Notes under the pieces: model-generated
Told to the model about the DNA's origin: nothing
The model's database searches: none
The model's input: only the letters and a program-made list of their open reading frames with translations
NCBI GenBank assembly: GCA_012521105.1
Contig: JAAYNA010000084.1
Location: 62,001-126,000, forward strand
Direction of reading: 5' to 3'
Source: Clostridiaceae bacterium
GTDB lineage: Bacteria; Bacillota; Clostridia; DSM-8532
DNA length: 64,000 bases
Shown: positions 46,811 through 56,565 of the stretch, piece after piece
Layout: every line of letters starts with the position of its first letter
Position numbering within the stretch: the first letter of the stretch is position 1
Made by a program: the position numbers and the translations under genes

Positions 46811-47872
46811 ATGAGTAAGTTAATATTTAGAAAAATTACCAGAAAAATACGTGTAGGAAATGTTTACATTGGCGGTGATGCCCCCATTACCGTTCAGTCG
46901 ATGACGAACACAAAAACATCTGATGTAAGGGCTACTGTCGAACAGATTAAAAAACTTGAAGAAGCAGGTTGTGATATTGTCCGGTTCGCAATACCAGATA
47001 TGCAGTCTGCCCTGGCAATAGAAGAAATAAAAAGGAAAATTTCTGTTCCTGTCGTTGCAGATATTCACTTCGATTATCGTCTAGCAATAACAGCAATGGA
47101 AAAAGGTGCTGATAAAGTAAGAATTAACCCGGGAAATATTGGGTCGGAAGACAGGGTAAAAAGTGTGATAAGCTGTGCAAAAGAGCGCAGGATACCTATT
47201 CGCATAGGTGTAAACTCAGGTTCTTTGGATAAAGAACTTCTGGACAAATATAGCGGAGTTACACCGGAAGCCCTTGTAGAGAGCGCTTTGAAGCATGTTT
47301 CCATTCTGGAAAGGTTGAATTTTTATGATATTGTTATATCCCTAAAGGCTACAAATGTGCCTTTAACTATAGCTGCCTATAAGTTAATGTCCGAAAAGGT
47401 ATCTTATCCACTTCATATTGGTGTTACAGAAGCTGGGACTGTATATAACGGAACCATCAAATCAGCAGTTGGAATAGGCGCTTTGCTGGCAAACGGAATA
47501 GGCGATACGTTACGCGTATCGTTAACAGGAGATCCTGCAGAAGAAATAAAAGCAGGTAAAGCAATATTAAAATCCCTTGGTTTATACAACCGTGGGGCAG
47601 AACTAATTTCCTGTCCAACCTGTGGCCGTACAAAAATAAACCTGATAGCAATTGCAGAGCAGGTTGAAAAGGCACTGGAAAACGTAGAAAAGCCTATAAA
47701 AGTGGCTGTGATGGGTTGTGCGGTAAACGGGCCTGGCGAAGCAAGGGAAGCAGATATCGGAATAGCTGGGGGAGATGGTTGTGCACTTCTTTTTAAAAAG
47801 GGAAAAATCTTGAGAAAAATCCCCGAAGACAGAATTATTGAAGAATTAATGAACGAAATAGAAAAGTTTTGA
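46811..47872 (+). CDS. ispG: 4-hydroxy-3-methylbut-2-enyl diphosphate synthase
   Basis: 353 residues. [4Fe-4S] enzyme of the MEP pathway converting MEcPP to HMBPP. N-terminal TIM barrel (VQSMTNTKTSDV, VPVVADIHFDYRLA, KVRINPGNIG) and C-terminal cluster domain with ISCPTCGRTKIN and GCAVNGPGEA supplying the three cysteines and the glutamate ligand. ATG follows the rseP stop directly (aggggc upstream). Last gene of the operon. Two bases after the stop codon begins the CIRCE element. Confidence 0.97.
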   Translation: MSKLIFRKITRKIRVGNVYIGGDAPITVQSMTNTKTSDVRATVEQIKKLEEAGCDIVRFAIPDMQSALAIEEIKRKISVPVVADIHFDYRLAITAMEKGADKVRINPGNIGSEDRVKSVISCAKERRIPIRIGVNSGSLDKELLDKYSGVTPEALVESALKHVSILERLNFYDIVISLKATNVPLTIAAYKLMSEKVSYPLHIGVTEAGTVYNGTIKSAVGIGALLANGIGDTLRVSLTGDPAEEIKAGKAILKSLGLYNRGAELISCPTCGRTKINLIAIAEQVEKALENVEKPIKVAVMGCAVNGPGEAREADIGIAGGDGCALLFKKGKILRKIPEDRIIEELMNEIEKF

Positions 47873-47874
47873 TT

Positions 47875-47901
47875 TTAGCACTCTCTTATCGAGAGTGCTA
47901 A
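47875..47901. promoter_or_regulatory. CIRCE element (HrcA operator)
   Basis: TTAGCACTC-TCTTATCGA-GAGTGCTAA: exact consensus arms with the exact 9-base spacer. It lies 7 bp upstream of the -35 of the htpG promoter, not downstream as is usual, and just after the ispG stop. Confidence 0.95.
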
Positions 47902-47908
47902 AAAAGTA

Positions 47909-47937
47909 TTGACATTAGAAAGTTATATGTCTATGAT
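47909..47937 (+). promoter_or_regulatory. htpG promoter (sigma-A type)
   Basis: TTGACA (47909-47914), 17-bp spacer, TATGAT (47932-47937). Predicted leader of about 115 bases before htpG. Confidence 0.8.
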
Positions 47938-48060
47938 ATTGATAGTATGACCGATGGCATTTTAAGGTTATGCCATTATTAGTTCTTCGTGCTCAGCAAT
48001 AAGTAATCTTGTTGCTTTTTTAATACAACTTTCAGTAAAAATAAAACAGGAGGTTATTGT

Positions 48061-49929
48061 ATGATTCAGGAAAAAGGCAGTATTTCTATCAGCACAGAAA
48101 ATATCTTTCCTATAATAAAGAAATGGTTGTATTCAGAGAAGGACATTTTCATAAGGGAACTTGTTTCGAATTCATCCGATGCAATAAGCAAGCTCAGTAA
48201 GCTTCAGTCTATTGGTGAAGCACCTGAAACTGAGCAGGACAAGTTCCAGATAACTGTTTCGATTAACAAAAAGGCTAAAACCATTAAGGTTATAGATAAT
48301 GGAATCGGAATGACCGACGAAGAAGTTAAAAAGTATATTAATCAGATAGCCTTTTCCGGAGCAAGGGATTTTATCGAGAAATATAAGGATAAAACAGATG
48401 ATCAGCAAATAATAGGGCATTTTGGGTTAGGGTTTTATTCTGCTTTTATGGTTGCAGATAAAGTCCAGATAGACACGTTATCTTATAAAGAAGGTGCTCA
48501 GGCTGTTCGCTGGATTAGCAGCGGAGATACCGAGTATGAAATGACCAATTCTGACAGGGATAAAACCGGAACTACAGTCACCCTTTACATGGCCGACGAC
48601 AGTTTGGAGTATACTGAGTATTTTAAAATGCATGAGATTTTGAAGAAGTATTTTTCCTTCTTACCCTATGAGCTTTACTTAATAGATGAGGATAAAGAAG
48701 AAGAAAAAGATAAAAAAGAAAAGCCGGAGCCAATAAACAATCCCAACCCGCTTTGGAAGAAGAATCCGAAGGACTGTACAGAAGATGAGTATAAAGAATT
48801 TTACCGTGAGACATTTTTTGATTTTCAGGATCCCCTGTTCTGGATCCACATTAATATGGAATATCCTTTCAGAATGCAGGGAATTATTTACTTCCCAAAA
48901 CTGAAGCATGAGTTTGAAACCATGGAAGGAAAAATAAAGTTATATTACAATCAGGTCTTTGTAGCAGATAACATTAAGGAAGTAATACCCGAATTCCTGC
49001 TAATGCTTAAAGGTATGCTGGATTGCCCCGATCTTCCGCTGAATGTATCCCGCAGCTTTCTTCAAAATGAAGGTTATGTTGAGAAGATTTCACGACATAT
49101 AACAAAAAAAGTTGCAGATAAACTTATTCTTTTGCATAAAAAGGAGTATGAAAATTACACTAAATACTGGGACGATATTAATCCCTTTGTTAAGTATGGC
49201 TGTATGCGTGAAGAAAGGTTCTATGAAAGAGTAAAGGATATTATTATATTTAAAACAATAAATGATGAGTATGTTACACTCAATGATTATCTTGAAAGAA
49301 ATAAGGAAAAGCATGAGAATACAGTTTACTATGTAAATGATGTGAACCAGCAGGCCCAATATATAAACATGTTTAAAAACAATCAAATGGAAGCTGTGGT
49401 GCTGAATACCCTAATTGATAACCATTTTATAAGCTTTCTCGAGTCCAAAAACAATAATGTTAAGTTTTTGAGAATTGACGCAGATATTACATCAAACCTG
49501 AAAGATCAGTCAACAGAAGAAGATGAAAAGGAAACTAAGAAGTTATCTGAAAAAATAGAAAAGCTTTTTAAAGATACTTTGAACATTAAAGATTTAAAGG
49601 TGCAGGTTGAAAAGCTAAAAGCTGAGTCAACACCGGCGATCATTCTTCTTTCAGAACAGTCCAGAAGAATGCAGGAAATGAGCAGGATGTTTGCCGGTGG
49701 GGATGCAAAAAATATGTTTCCTGCCGAAGAAACCCTGGTTATTAACCGTAACAGTAAACTTGTAAAAGCTCTTGCAGAAAGTATCGATGATAAGGAAAAG
49801 GATGAAGAACGGAAGCTTTTGGTCAGGCAGATTTATGATATTGCCCTGTTAAGTCATAAACCGCTGGAACCCGATGCATTATCAGCTTTTATAGAGCGCA
49901 GTATAAAACTGATGGAGAAAATAGTATAA
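48061..49929 (+). CDS. htpG: Molecular chaperone HtpG (Hsp90)
   Basis: 622 residues, full-length bacterial Hsp90. GHKL ATPase motifs: FIRELVSNSSDAISKL (catalytic Glu), VIDNGIGMTDEEV and GHFGLGFYSAFMVADKV; middle domain with SGDTEYEMTNSDRDKTGT and the catalytic-loop region LPLNVSRSFLQNE; a short acidic Lys/Glu linker at about residues 205-225 joins them. Ribosome site acaggaggt. The adjacent CIRCE element predicts HrcA heat-shock control. Confidence 0.97.
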   Translation: MIQEKGSISISTENIFPIIKKWLYSEKDIFIRELVSNSSDAISKLSKLQSIGEAPETEQDKFQITVSINKKAKTIKVIDNGIGMTDEEVKKYINQIAFSGARDFIEKYKDKTDDQQIIGHFGLGFYSAFMVADKVQIDTLSYKEGAQAVRWISSGDTEYEMTNSDRDKTGTTVTLYMADDSLEYTEYFKMHEILKKYFSFLPYELYLIDEDKEEEKDKKEKPEPINNPNPLWKKNPKDCTEDEYKEFYRETFFDFQDPLFWIHINMEYPFRMQGIIYFPKLKHEFETMEGKIKLYYNQVFVADNIKEVIPEFLLMLKGMLDCPDLPLNVSRSFLQNEGYVEKISRHITKKVADKLILLHKKEYENYTKYWDDINPFVKYGCMREERFYERVKDIIIFKTINDEYVTLNDYLERNKEKHENTVYYVNDVNQQAQYINMFKNNQMEAVVLNTLIDNHFISFLESKNNNVKFLRIDADITSNLKDQSTEEDEKETKKLSEKIEKLFKDTLNIKDLKVQVEKLKAESTPAIILLSEQSRRMQEMSRMFAGGDAKNMFPAEETLVINRNSKLVKALAESIDDKEKDEERKLLVRQIYDIALLSHKPLEPDALSAFIERSIKLMEKIV

Positions 49930-49939
49930 CCGAAGAGAT

Positions 49940-49964
49940 GGAGGGGAATAACCCCTCCTGTTAT
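49940..49964 (+). terminator. Hairpin after htpG
   Basis: GGAGGGG, loop AATAA, CCCCTCC, then TGTTATT; a 7-bp GC-rich stem, 10 bases after the htpG stop. Weak T-run, so read-through to the HD gene is possible. Confidence 0.55.
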
Positions 49965-49977
49965 TAAGGAGAGTATT

Positions 49978-50568
49978 ATGGATAAATTAAAACAGCAAAT
50001 TTCGTTTATTGTTGAAATCGATAAGTTAAAAAATATATTCCGTCAATCTTATTTAACCGACAAGTCCCGTCATGAAAATGATGCGGAGCATTCATGGCAT
50101 TTGGCAATCATGGCATTTTTGCTGGCTGGGCACGTTGATGAAGGAATAGATATACTTAAGGTTATAAAAATGGTTCTTATGCACGATTTGGTTGAAATTG
50201 ATGCAGGGGATACCTATTGCTACGATGAAAAGGCAAAACAGGATAAAAGGGAAAGAGAAGAAAAGTGCGCAGAACGTATTTTTAAAATGCTCCCCGAAGA
50301 ACAATGCAGAGAAATGTATGAACTATGGGAAGAATTCGAACGGATGGAAACTGCTGAGGCAAAATATGCTGCTGCATTGGACAGATTACAGCCCGTTCTT
50401 TTAAATTACTTCTCTGAAGGTAAGTCATGGAAGGAGCATGGAATATGCATTGAGCAGGTTATTGAAAGAAACAGCGGAATAAAAAACTGTTCACCGAAAC
50501 TTTGGAAATTTGTAGAAGAATTGCTTCACGATGCAGTGAAAAAAGGATATCTGAAAGAGGGTTACTAA
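49978..50568 (+). CDS. HD-domain hydrolase (YfbR-like)
   Basis: 196 residues. Metal-dependent phosphohydrolase of the HD superfamily: NDAEHSWHLAIMAFLL (first metal His), MVLMHDLVEIDAGDTYCYD (HD pair and second Asp), and AALDRLQPVLLNYF (last Asp). Homologues act on deoxynucleoside monophosphates; substrate here not known. Ribosome site aaggagag. Its N-terminal layout resembles the HD fragment at 27.7 kb. Confidence 0.88.
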   Translation: MDKLKQQISFIVEIDKLKNIFRQSYLTDKSRHENDAEHSWHLAIMAFLLAGHVDEGIDILKVIKMVLMHDLVEIDAGDTYCYDEKAKQDKREREEKCAERIFKMLPEEQCREMYELWEEFERMETAEAKYAAALDRLQPVLLNYFSEGKSWKEHGICIEQVIERNSGIKNCSPKLWKFVEELLHDAVKKGYLKEGY

Positions 50569-50671
50569 AAGTAATACAGAGTAAAAAGAACATTAATGTA
50601 AAAAAGAAGAATTATATGAAATAACGTGGAAACAATAGGATTAAATACATGAAAAAATTTTAAATTCATTA

Positions 50672-50700
50672 TTGACAAAGTGGAAAACCTCCTGTATTAT
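50672..50700 (+). promoter_or_regulatory. tRNA-Tyr promoter
   Basis: TTGACA (50672-50677), 17-bp spacer, TATTAT (50695-50700), 38 bases upstream of the tRNA. Confidence 0.75.
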
Positions 50701-50738
50701 ATTAATTGTTCGCCTTGCGACAAAGATAAATAACATAT

Positions 50739-50824
50739 GGGAGAGTTCCCGAGTGGCCAAAGGGGGCAGACTGTAAATCTGTTGCTTGTCAGCTTCGGTG
50801 GTTCGAATCCGCCCTCTCCCACCA
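50739..50824 (+). tRNA. tRNA-Tyr (anticodon GTA)
   Basis: Acceptor stem GGGAGAG/CTCTCCC, anticodon stem GCAGA/TCTGT with loop CTGTAAA (anticodon GTA), long class II variable arm TGCTTGTCAGCTTCGGT, T arm loop TTCGAAT. CCA is encoded at 50822-50824. Confidence 0.96.
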
Positions 50825-50825
50825 G

Positions 50826-50857
50826 ATACGATGTGTAGAACAACACATCGTATTTTT
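50826..50857 (+). terminator. Terminator of tRNA-Tyr
   Basis: ATACGATGTGT, loop AGAACA, ACACATCGTAT, TTTT: 11-bp perfect stem with a T-run, directly after the CCA. Confidence 0.85.
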
Positions 50858-50910
50858 GTTTAAGGCATATACACGATTATTAGAATTTTTATAATAAAAG
50901 AGGTACATAA

Positions 50911-51975
50911 ATGCCATATGACATAGCTATTATTGGGGCCGGACCTGCAGGCTGCACGCTGGCACGGCTTTTGGATAAAAATTATAAGGTTTTGTTAATT
51001 GATAAGAGAGATATACTCGCAGAAAATAGTAATTCAAAATGCTGCGGTGGATTATTGGCACCTGATGCCCAACAAATGCTCGGCAGAATGGGCATGGCTA
51101 TCCCTTCATCGGTATTAGTGGACCCTCAGCTTTTCTTAGTTAGAACAATAGACTTTGATAATAGGATAGAACGTTATTATCAGCGATTTTATTTTAATAT
51201 GGACAGGCTGGTATTTGAGCAATGGCTTTTGTCAAAAATTCCGGCAAGTGTTGATCTTGCCCTTGGATGTACATTTAAAACCTGTGAATATACAGGTGAA
51301 GATGTTCGTTTTTCTTTCACATATAAGGGGAAAACCTACAAAGAAAGTGCAAAGATAATTATAGGTGCTGACGGTGGCCACTCCCTTGTAAGAAAATCTG
51401 TATTTCCCGATAAAAAAATGCCCGAAACCTATGTAGCCATTCAGGAATGGTTTGAGACAGATAATTCTATGCCCTGGTATGGTGCTATTTTTGATTCAAC
51501 AATAACCGACTTTTATTCCTGGACAATAACAAAAGGTAAGGTTTTGATAATTGGTTCGGCTTTAAAAAAGAATAATCTTGCCCTTGATCGTTTTAAAATG
51601 CTTAAAATGAAGCTTAGGGATAATGGGCTTGTATATGGTAAGAAAATACTCAGAGAAGGAGCCTTTTTATTAAGGCCGGGCAGTATTTCGTCTATTATTA
51701 CAGGGAATGAGTACTGTGCATTGGTTGGGGAAGCAGCAGGGTTTATAAGTCCAAGTTCGGCTGAAGGGATAAGTTTTGCATTAAAAAGCGCTTACCACCT
51801 TGCAAGCGCTTTAAATGAAAGTTTATATGAATTTCATTCTGATTATTCAAAGAAAGTTTCAAAACTTAAATTAAGCCTTTTTGGCAAGAATCTGAAGTGT
51901 CCTGCAATGTATAACAGATTTCTGCGTGGAATGATTATGAGAAGCGCTCTTATGTCAACAGATACCCTTTTTTAA
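50911..51975 (+). CDS. Geranylgeranyl-reductase-like FAD oxidoreductase
   Basis: 354 residues. FAD-binding Rossmann motif DIAIIGAGPAGCTLARLL at the N terminus, the second FAD motif IIIGADGGHSLVRKSVFP, and GEAAGFISPSSAEGISFALKSA. These are the marks of the geranylgeranyl reductase / p-hydroxybenzoate hydroxylase group. A cysteine-rich CCGGLL motif near residue 48 is typical of the clostridial members. Probable role: reduction of a polyprenyl or other hydrophobic substrate; not proven. Ribosome site agaggt. Confidence 0.85.
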   Translation: MPYDIAIIGAGPAGCTLARLLDKNYKVLLIDKRDILAENSNSKCCGGLLAPDAQQMLGRMGMAIPSSVLVDPQLFLVRTIDFDNRIERYYQRFYFNMDRLVFEQWLLSKIPASVDLALGCTFKTCEYTGEDVRFSFTYKGKTYKESAKIIIGADGGHSLVRKSVFPDKKMPETYVAIQEWFETDNSMPWYGAIFDSTITDFYSWTITKGKVLIIGSALKKNNLALDRFKMLKMKLRDNGLVYGKKILREGAFLLRPGSISSIITGNEYCALVGEAAGFISPSSAEGISFALKSAYHLASALNESLYEFHSDYSKKVSKLKLSLFGKNLKCPAMYNRFLRGMIMRSALMSTDTLF

Positions 51976-51990
51976 AAAGTCCTTTATCAC

Positions 51991-52935
51991 CTATTTGTCT
52001 TCGTTAAGATTCCTGGTCTCTTTAATGATGTACAGGGGTCTTTCCTTTACTTCGTCATAAATACGCCCAATATATTCACCCATTATGCCCAGCATTAAAA
52101 GTGTTATTCCATTAAAGAAGAGGCTTACTGCAAGAATAGAGGCCCAGCCAGGCTGTACCGTTTCGGGAAAGAATATTCGTTGTACAAGAACATAAATAAG
52201 ATAAACAAAACTTCCCAGAGATATTAAAGTACCTATATAGGATGCCAGTTTAAGTGGTTTATACGAAAAAGTTGTAATTCCGTCAAGGGCAAGTTTTAAC
52301 ATTTTCTTTAAAGGATATTTTGTTTCCCCTGCAAAACGTTCTTCCCTTTCAAATTCAACAGCAGTTTGCTTAAACCCAAGCCAGCTGATTAGCCCTCTTA
52401 CATATCTGTTACGCTCTCTGACACGTTTTAAGGCATCACAGACTTTTCTGTCAATCAGTCTGAAATCTCCTGTATCGACAGGAATATTAACATCTGTCAT
52501 ATTTCTTAAAAAACGATAGAAGGCAGCTGCTGTGAATTTTTTAAAAAAGGTTTCACCCCTTCTTGAGATCCGCTTCCCATATACAACATCGAATCCGCTT
52601 TTCCACTTTTCTATCATTACTGGGATCAGTTCGGGGGGGTCCTGAAGATCTCCATCAATTACAACTATACATTGACCCGACGAGTAATCCATACCCGCTG
52701 TTATTGCAATCTGGTGACCGAAATTACGGGAAAAGTCGAGCAGCTTAACGCGTTCATCCCTGTCGCATATTTCATTTATCAGTGCAGCTGTATTGTCCCT
52801 GCTGCCGTCATTTACAAATACAATTTCATAGCTGCAGCCGGTTTTTTCCATAACCTCTGTAAGCCTGCGGTATGTTTCGGATACAACAGCTTCTTCGTTA
52901 TACATTGGAACTACTACCGAACACAGAATATCCAT
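51991..52935 (-). CDS. Family 2 glycosyltransferase (GtrB/DPM1-like)
   Basis: 314 residues. Start ATG 52935, 9 bases after aaagga. GT-A fold: SVVVPMYNEEAVVSETYRRL, VFVNDGSRDNT, VVIDGDLQDPPELI (DXD) and QxxRW-like region near RYVRGLISWLGF. Two C-terminal membrane helices (YIGTLISLGSFVYLIYVLVQ; WASILAVSLFFNGITLLMLGIMGEYIG) mark it as a polyprenyl-phosphate sugar synthase of the GtrB type. Last gene of a four-gene minus-strand cluster that starts with GtrA. Confidence 0.92.
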   Translation of the reverse strand: MDILCSVVVPMYNEEAVVSETYRRLTEVMEKTGCSYEIVFVNDGSRDNTAALINEICDRDERVKLLDFSRNFGHQIAITAGMDYSSGQCIVVIDGDLQDPPELIPVMIEKWKSGFDVVYGKRISRRGETFFKKFTAAAFYRFLRNMTDVNIPVDTGDFRLIDRKVCDALKRVRERNRYVRGLISWLGFKQTAVEFEREERFAGETKYPLKKMLKLALDGITTFSYKPLKLASYIGTLISLGSFVYLIYVLVQRIFFPETVQPGWASILAVSLFFNGITLLMLGIMGEYIGRIYDEVKERPLYIIKETRNLNEDK

Positions 52936-52975
52936 ACAATTTCTTCCTTTCATTTGTTATTTACCATAGTCTCAG

Positions 52976-54274
52976 CTATTCCTCAAGTGCAGGAAAACGC
53001 TCTGAAATTTCAAGACCGCTGCGTATTGCATAATTCTGTCCGCGATCTTCAGGGTATATTTGTGACATGGAAGTCAGATATAAACCCTTCATAGGGGTTT
53101 CAATCTCAGGAATTAATTTTGAATAGCCAGTTCTCACAACGGGCTGTGCATCCCTTGTCCTGTTAATATGATACTTTATAATCCATTCTTTACTAAAATT
53201 AGGAAAAATCTTTTTAAGGCCCGAAATAAACAAATCCTTAATACTTTCATCGTCTTTACTGTAAAGCTCATTGGTTGCATCAAGGTATCTGGACAGATAA
53301 ACAATATGTGAACCATATTTATGGTTTTTAACAAGATTAGTATGCTCTATAACCAATACAAAGGGGATTTCTTTGTCTGCAACGGTCATCCAGTAATTTG
53401 GCATGAGACTCTCTTTAAGTTCAAGTATCATGCAAATATTTGCCTTGTATTTTATTTTTCTGAGACTGTCCAGGTAATGTTTGCCCATACCCTTAATTAC
53501 ATAAGACAACTTTTCGGGGGAGGCTGTGAAAATTACCGAGTCATACTCCTCCATCCCTGATTTGCTTTTTATTTTAAATGTGCCATTGCTTTTGTAAATT
53601 TCAGTCACGCCATCATTCAAACGGATTTCACCATTGCAGGACTTAATTATTTCAGCCATTCTATAGTAAATTTTCACAAAACTTCCATCCATGTATCCAA
53701 GCTGTTCCTTAATTATATTTTTTCCCCTGCTTGAACCTCTTAGCTTAAACTTATTCCATATCCAGGTTGCTGCTATTTTGTCGCTGTCTATGTCAAATTT
53801 TGAGTTTAAAAGAGGTTCCCACACAAGATTGTAGCATTCCTCACCACCGCGCTTAATTATCCAGTCCCGTGCAGTAATATCTTCAATGGCAAGATAATCT
53901 TTTACGAAACGCGCCTGAAGCACCATTAGTCCCATGCGAATCCTGCTGATAAATGACAGTGGCTTAAACAATAAAAGATCCATGGGCGATGTAAAGGGAT
54001 AGATTGTATTGTTTATATATATTACATTGGAAGGCTCATACCACTTCAGTTCACTTTCAAACCCCAACTCTTTTATTATGTCGATAATAATGGTGTCATT
54101 TGTAAAGATATGATGGTAATATATCTCCAGCATATCATCACCAACAGGGATGGCAGCTGTAAGTCCGCCCAGCCTGTCATTTTTATCGTACACTGTAACC
54201 GAATGGCCTTTTAAAGATAATTTCCAACCGGCAGCAAGACCGGTGGCACCTGCACCTATAATAGCTATTTTCAT
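52976..54274 (-). CDS. NAD(P)/FAD-dependent amine-oxidase-like protein
   Basis: 432 residues. N-terminal FAD motif KIAIIGAGATGLAAGWKLSL with second part DKNDRLGGLTAA; the C terminus MSQIYPEDRGQNYAIRSG is like protoporphyrinogen-oxidase/UDP-galactopyranose-mutase-type flavoproteins that often sit with GT2 genes. Middle region has YYHHIFTNDTIIIDIIKEL. Substrate unknown; a sugar or lipid-linked sugar is suspected from context. Ribosome site ttggaggggcc. Confidence 0.85.
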   Translation of the reverse strand: MKIAIIGAGATGLAAGWKLSLKGHSVTVYDKNDRLGGLTAAIPVGDDMLEIYYHHIFTNDTIIIDIIKELGFESELKWYEPSNVIYINNTIYPFTSPMDLLLFKPLSFISRIRMGLMVLQARFVKDYLAIEDITARDWIIKRGGEECYNLVWEPLLNSKFDIDSDKIAATWIWNKFKLRGSSRGKNIIKEQLGYMDGSFVKIYYRMAEIIKSCNGEIRLNDGVTEIYKSNGTFKIKSKSGMEEYDSVIFTASPEKLSYVIKGMGKHYLDSLRKIKYKANICMILELKESLMPNYWMTVADKEIPFVLVIEHTNLVKNHKYGSHIVYLSRYLDATNELYSKDDESIKDLFISGLKKIFPNFSKEWIIKYHINRTRDAQPVVRTGYSKLIPEIETPMKGLYLTSMSQIYPEDRGQNYAIRSGLEISERFPALEE

Positions 54275-54301
54275 ACGATTGGCCCCTCCAAAATATAAAA
54301 T

Positions 54302-56539
54302 TTATCTGACTCTAAATATTGTAGTATTATTATCCTGAAAAGCAACAGTAAAAGTTTCATAAAATATCTCTTCATTAAGAACATATTCTGCTGCAGTTCT
54401 GTTTTGATCTTCTATAACAATATAATCAATACCTTCAGATACTGCAAGTTTTTTTAATTCTTCGCTGTTGGCTGCACTGTAAATTCTCTTCATGCATTCC
54501 TCTCTTTTGCTGATATCATAACCTGCTGTTATTGTAAAATACGGGTAACCGTTATACACGCATCTGCCTGCAAGCATAATGGACATTGGTGCTCCGTAGT
54601 GGGTCATGTAATGAGTAAGAAATATATCTTCGGGATTTGTTTCATTTTGTACCCAAACACATACCCGATCCTTTTGATTATATGATACGCTGTTTTTGTC
54701 CAGATTATAAAGGGTGACCATATCCACAATTCCTGTACAGGTAAGAAGGAATATAAGACAGAGTGAAATTATGAGGGTGGTCTTTGTCTTAAACAGTTCG
54801 GACAACAGATCGGATACAGGAATATTTAACAGGATTACAGACAGAATAATATATTTGTGGTTAACGGTTACATCGGGGGTAAGCTGCAAGGTTGTTGCAA
54901 GGATAACAGGAGCGGTAAAAACGGGAACAAGCCACAGGGAGGTTATTTTTATATCTATATTGTTGCAATATATGAGGCAGGCATAACAGAAAATTAATAA
55001 TATTATTATAAAAAAGGCCCAAAACAGATCTACCGATGGCATAAATGCTATAAGGAGTATTATGAAAAGAAAGGAGATAACAAGTCCTGCCCATTTTTTC
55101 CTGAGGGTACCAAAAAAAATGAAAATACCTGCCAAAATAAAAGGAAGAACTCCCAACAGTTCGGTATAATAAGAGAAAATGTGGCTTAAGCTTCCGGATT
55201 CTGCTAAAAAGCCCGGGTTATATTTTAAAGATACTACTCCTGTTCCACTTCCCGAAAAAAGTCTGGACTGAAAAACCGAAAGGATAAATGTAATTATCGC
55301 CATTAAAAGATATCCCAATTTTCCCCTTGACAGTGCAGCCATAATAAACAATACAGATATTCCGGCTATTACTACCGCACCATTCCAATATGCTATAAGC
55401 CCAAGTATAATTCCGGACAGAATGCATGGCATTAAAGACTTAATGGCCCATGCTCCGCGGGAAAACAAGACTGTTTTTATGTATTGGTTAAAAAACACCT
55501 CTTTTTGCTGCAGGTAAATATTTTTAGAACCTTTGGTATTTGACCTTTTTATATGTTCAATAGTTTCAATGAAAAGGGGAAGCATAAGAAAAAGCACAAT
55601 AATAAAAAGGCCAAAGGCAAAGGAGAGATGCCGCTGATTAATATATACTTTCTGCGCCCATAATCCCCATTCTTCACGCAGCGTATTTCCTATGTGTTCT
55701 CTGTAATTTAGGTCAGCACTCAGGTTATTTGCCACTGCATAGAAAAAGCTTTTGACATTTGAAAAACCGTGTAAAAAAGTGAAAAAGGCAAAAGAACTTC
55801 TGAATGCAAACAAAAAGCAGGATAAAAGTCCCGCTGAAGTTTTTTTTGTAAGGAATGTGCCAAGAGCGTACAAAAGCATATTGAAGCTTACAAGGGAAAG
55901 AATGCTTGGAATGTTTAATGCCTGTGGCAGGGTCAATCCAAGGTATTCAAGATAAGCTGCCATAAAATAAAACATGAAATGGTATCGTATTGTTCCATCA
56001 GGAAAATGCGGGTACTGGGCAGGGAAGTTTTTACCAACGGAAAATGAGCGAATTACGGGCAAATGAGCTCCAAAATCACTGAATGCAGATACTCCTACAC
56101 GAAGAATATCTCCTTTCATATAAAAAGAACGGCATATAAAAAAAGACCAGAATATAACTGATGAAATTAATATAAACCATTCTGTTTTTTTAAAATGAAA
56201 ATTCAACCCATATCTTCTGAATTCCTTTAGAAATCTTTTTACAGGCCTGCGTTTTAATACGGCAATAGTTGTTAATATCAGTAGTGAAAGAGCTATTGAT
56301 ATTATATTGGCATATAATAAAGGGTTTTCAGTATCTTTAAATGCTGTTGCTGAAAAGTAAGTTACCCAGGAAAGAATCAAAGTTCCAACAAGGTAAGAGG
56401 ATGGAAAAAATAAGAAGACAGGACTTACAATTCTGTTTCGTCCGTTCAAAACATCAATTCCTGTCTGCCAATATGGTTTTAAACACAGGACAATTCCGGC
56501 TCCCAAGGAAATTGCAAGGAATATATACAAGAAAGCCAT
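54302..56539 (-). CDS. Large polytopic membrane protein, YYY/DUF2298-like (GT-C-type candidate)
   Basis: 745 residues with about 17-19 hydrophobic segments. Start ATG 56539, 8 bases after ggagg; the track ATG 56545 sits too close. The first big loop contains DFGAHLPVIRSFSVGKNFPAQYPHFPDGTIRYHFMFYF, resembling the YYY membrane protein layout of the plus-strand neighbour. The C-terminal ~130 residues are extracytoplasmic (VWVQNETNPEDIFLTHYM, IDYIVIEDQNRTA). Probably a GT-C-fold glycosyltransferase using a polyprenyl-phosphate sugar; this is inference. Confidence 0.75.
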   Translation of the reverse strand: MAFLYIFLAISLGAGIVLCLKPYWQTGIDVLNGRNRIVSPVFLFFPSSYLVGTLILSWVTYFSATAFKDTENPLLYANIISIALSLLILTTIAVLKRRPVKRFLKEFRRYGLNFHFKKTEWFILISSVIFWSFFICRSFYMKGDILRVGVSAFSDFGAHLPVIRSFSVGKNFPAQYPHFPDGTIRYHFMFYFMAAYLEYLGLTLPQALNIPSILSLVSFNMLLYALGTFLTKKTSAGLLSCFLFAFRSSFAFFTFLHGFSNVKSFFYAVANNLSADLNYREHIGNTLREEWGLWAQKVYINQRHLSFAFGLFIIVLFLMLPLFIETIEHIKRSNTKGSKNIYLQQKEVFFNQYIKTVLFSRGAWAIKSLMPCILSGIILGLIAYWNGAVVIAGISVLFIMAALSRGKLGYLLMAIITFILSVFQSRLFSGSGTGVVSLKYNPGFLAESGSLSHIFSYYTELLGVLPFILAGIFIFFGTLRKKWAGLVISFLFIILLIAFMPSVDLFWAFFIIILLIFCYACLIYCNNIDIKITSLWLVPVFTAPVILATTLQLTPDVTVNHKYIILSVILLNIPVSDLLSELFKTKTTLIISLCLIFLLTCTGIVDMVTLYNLDKNSVSYNQKDRVCVWVQNETNPEDIFLTHYMTHYGAPMSIMLAGRCVYNGYPYFTITAGYDISKREECMKRIYSAANSEELKKLAVSEGIDYIVIEDQNRTAAEYVLNEEIFYETFTVAFQDNNTTIFRVR

Positions 56540-56565
56540 GAGCATATCCTCCGTTTAATTTTCCT

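Noticed and set aside
47875-47901. ispG terminator instead of CIRCE
   Set aside because: The stem is followed by A residues on the plus strand, not T, and it matches the CIRCE consensus and spacer exactly.
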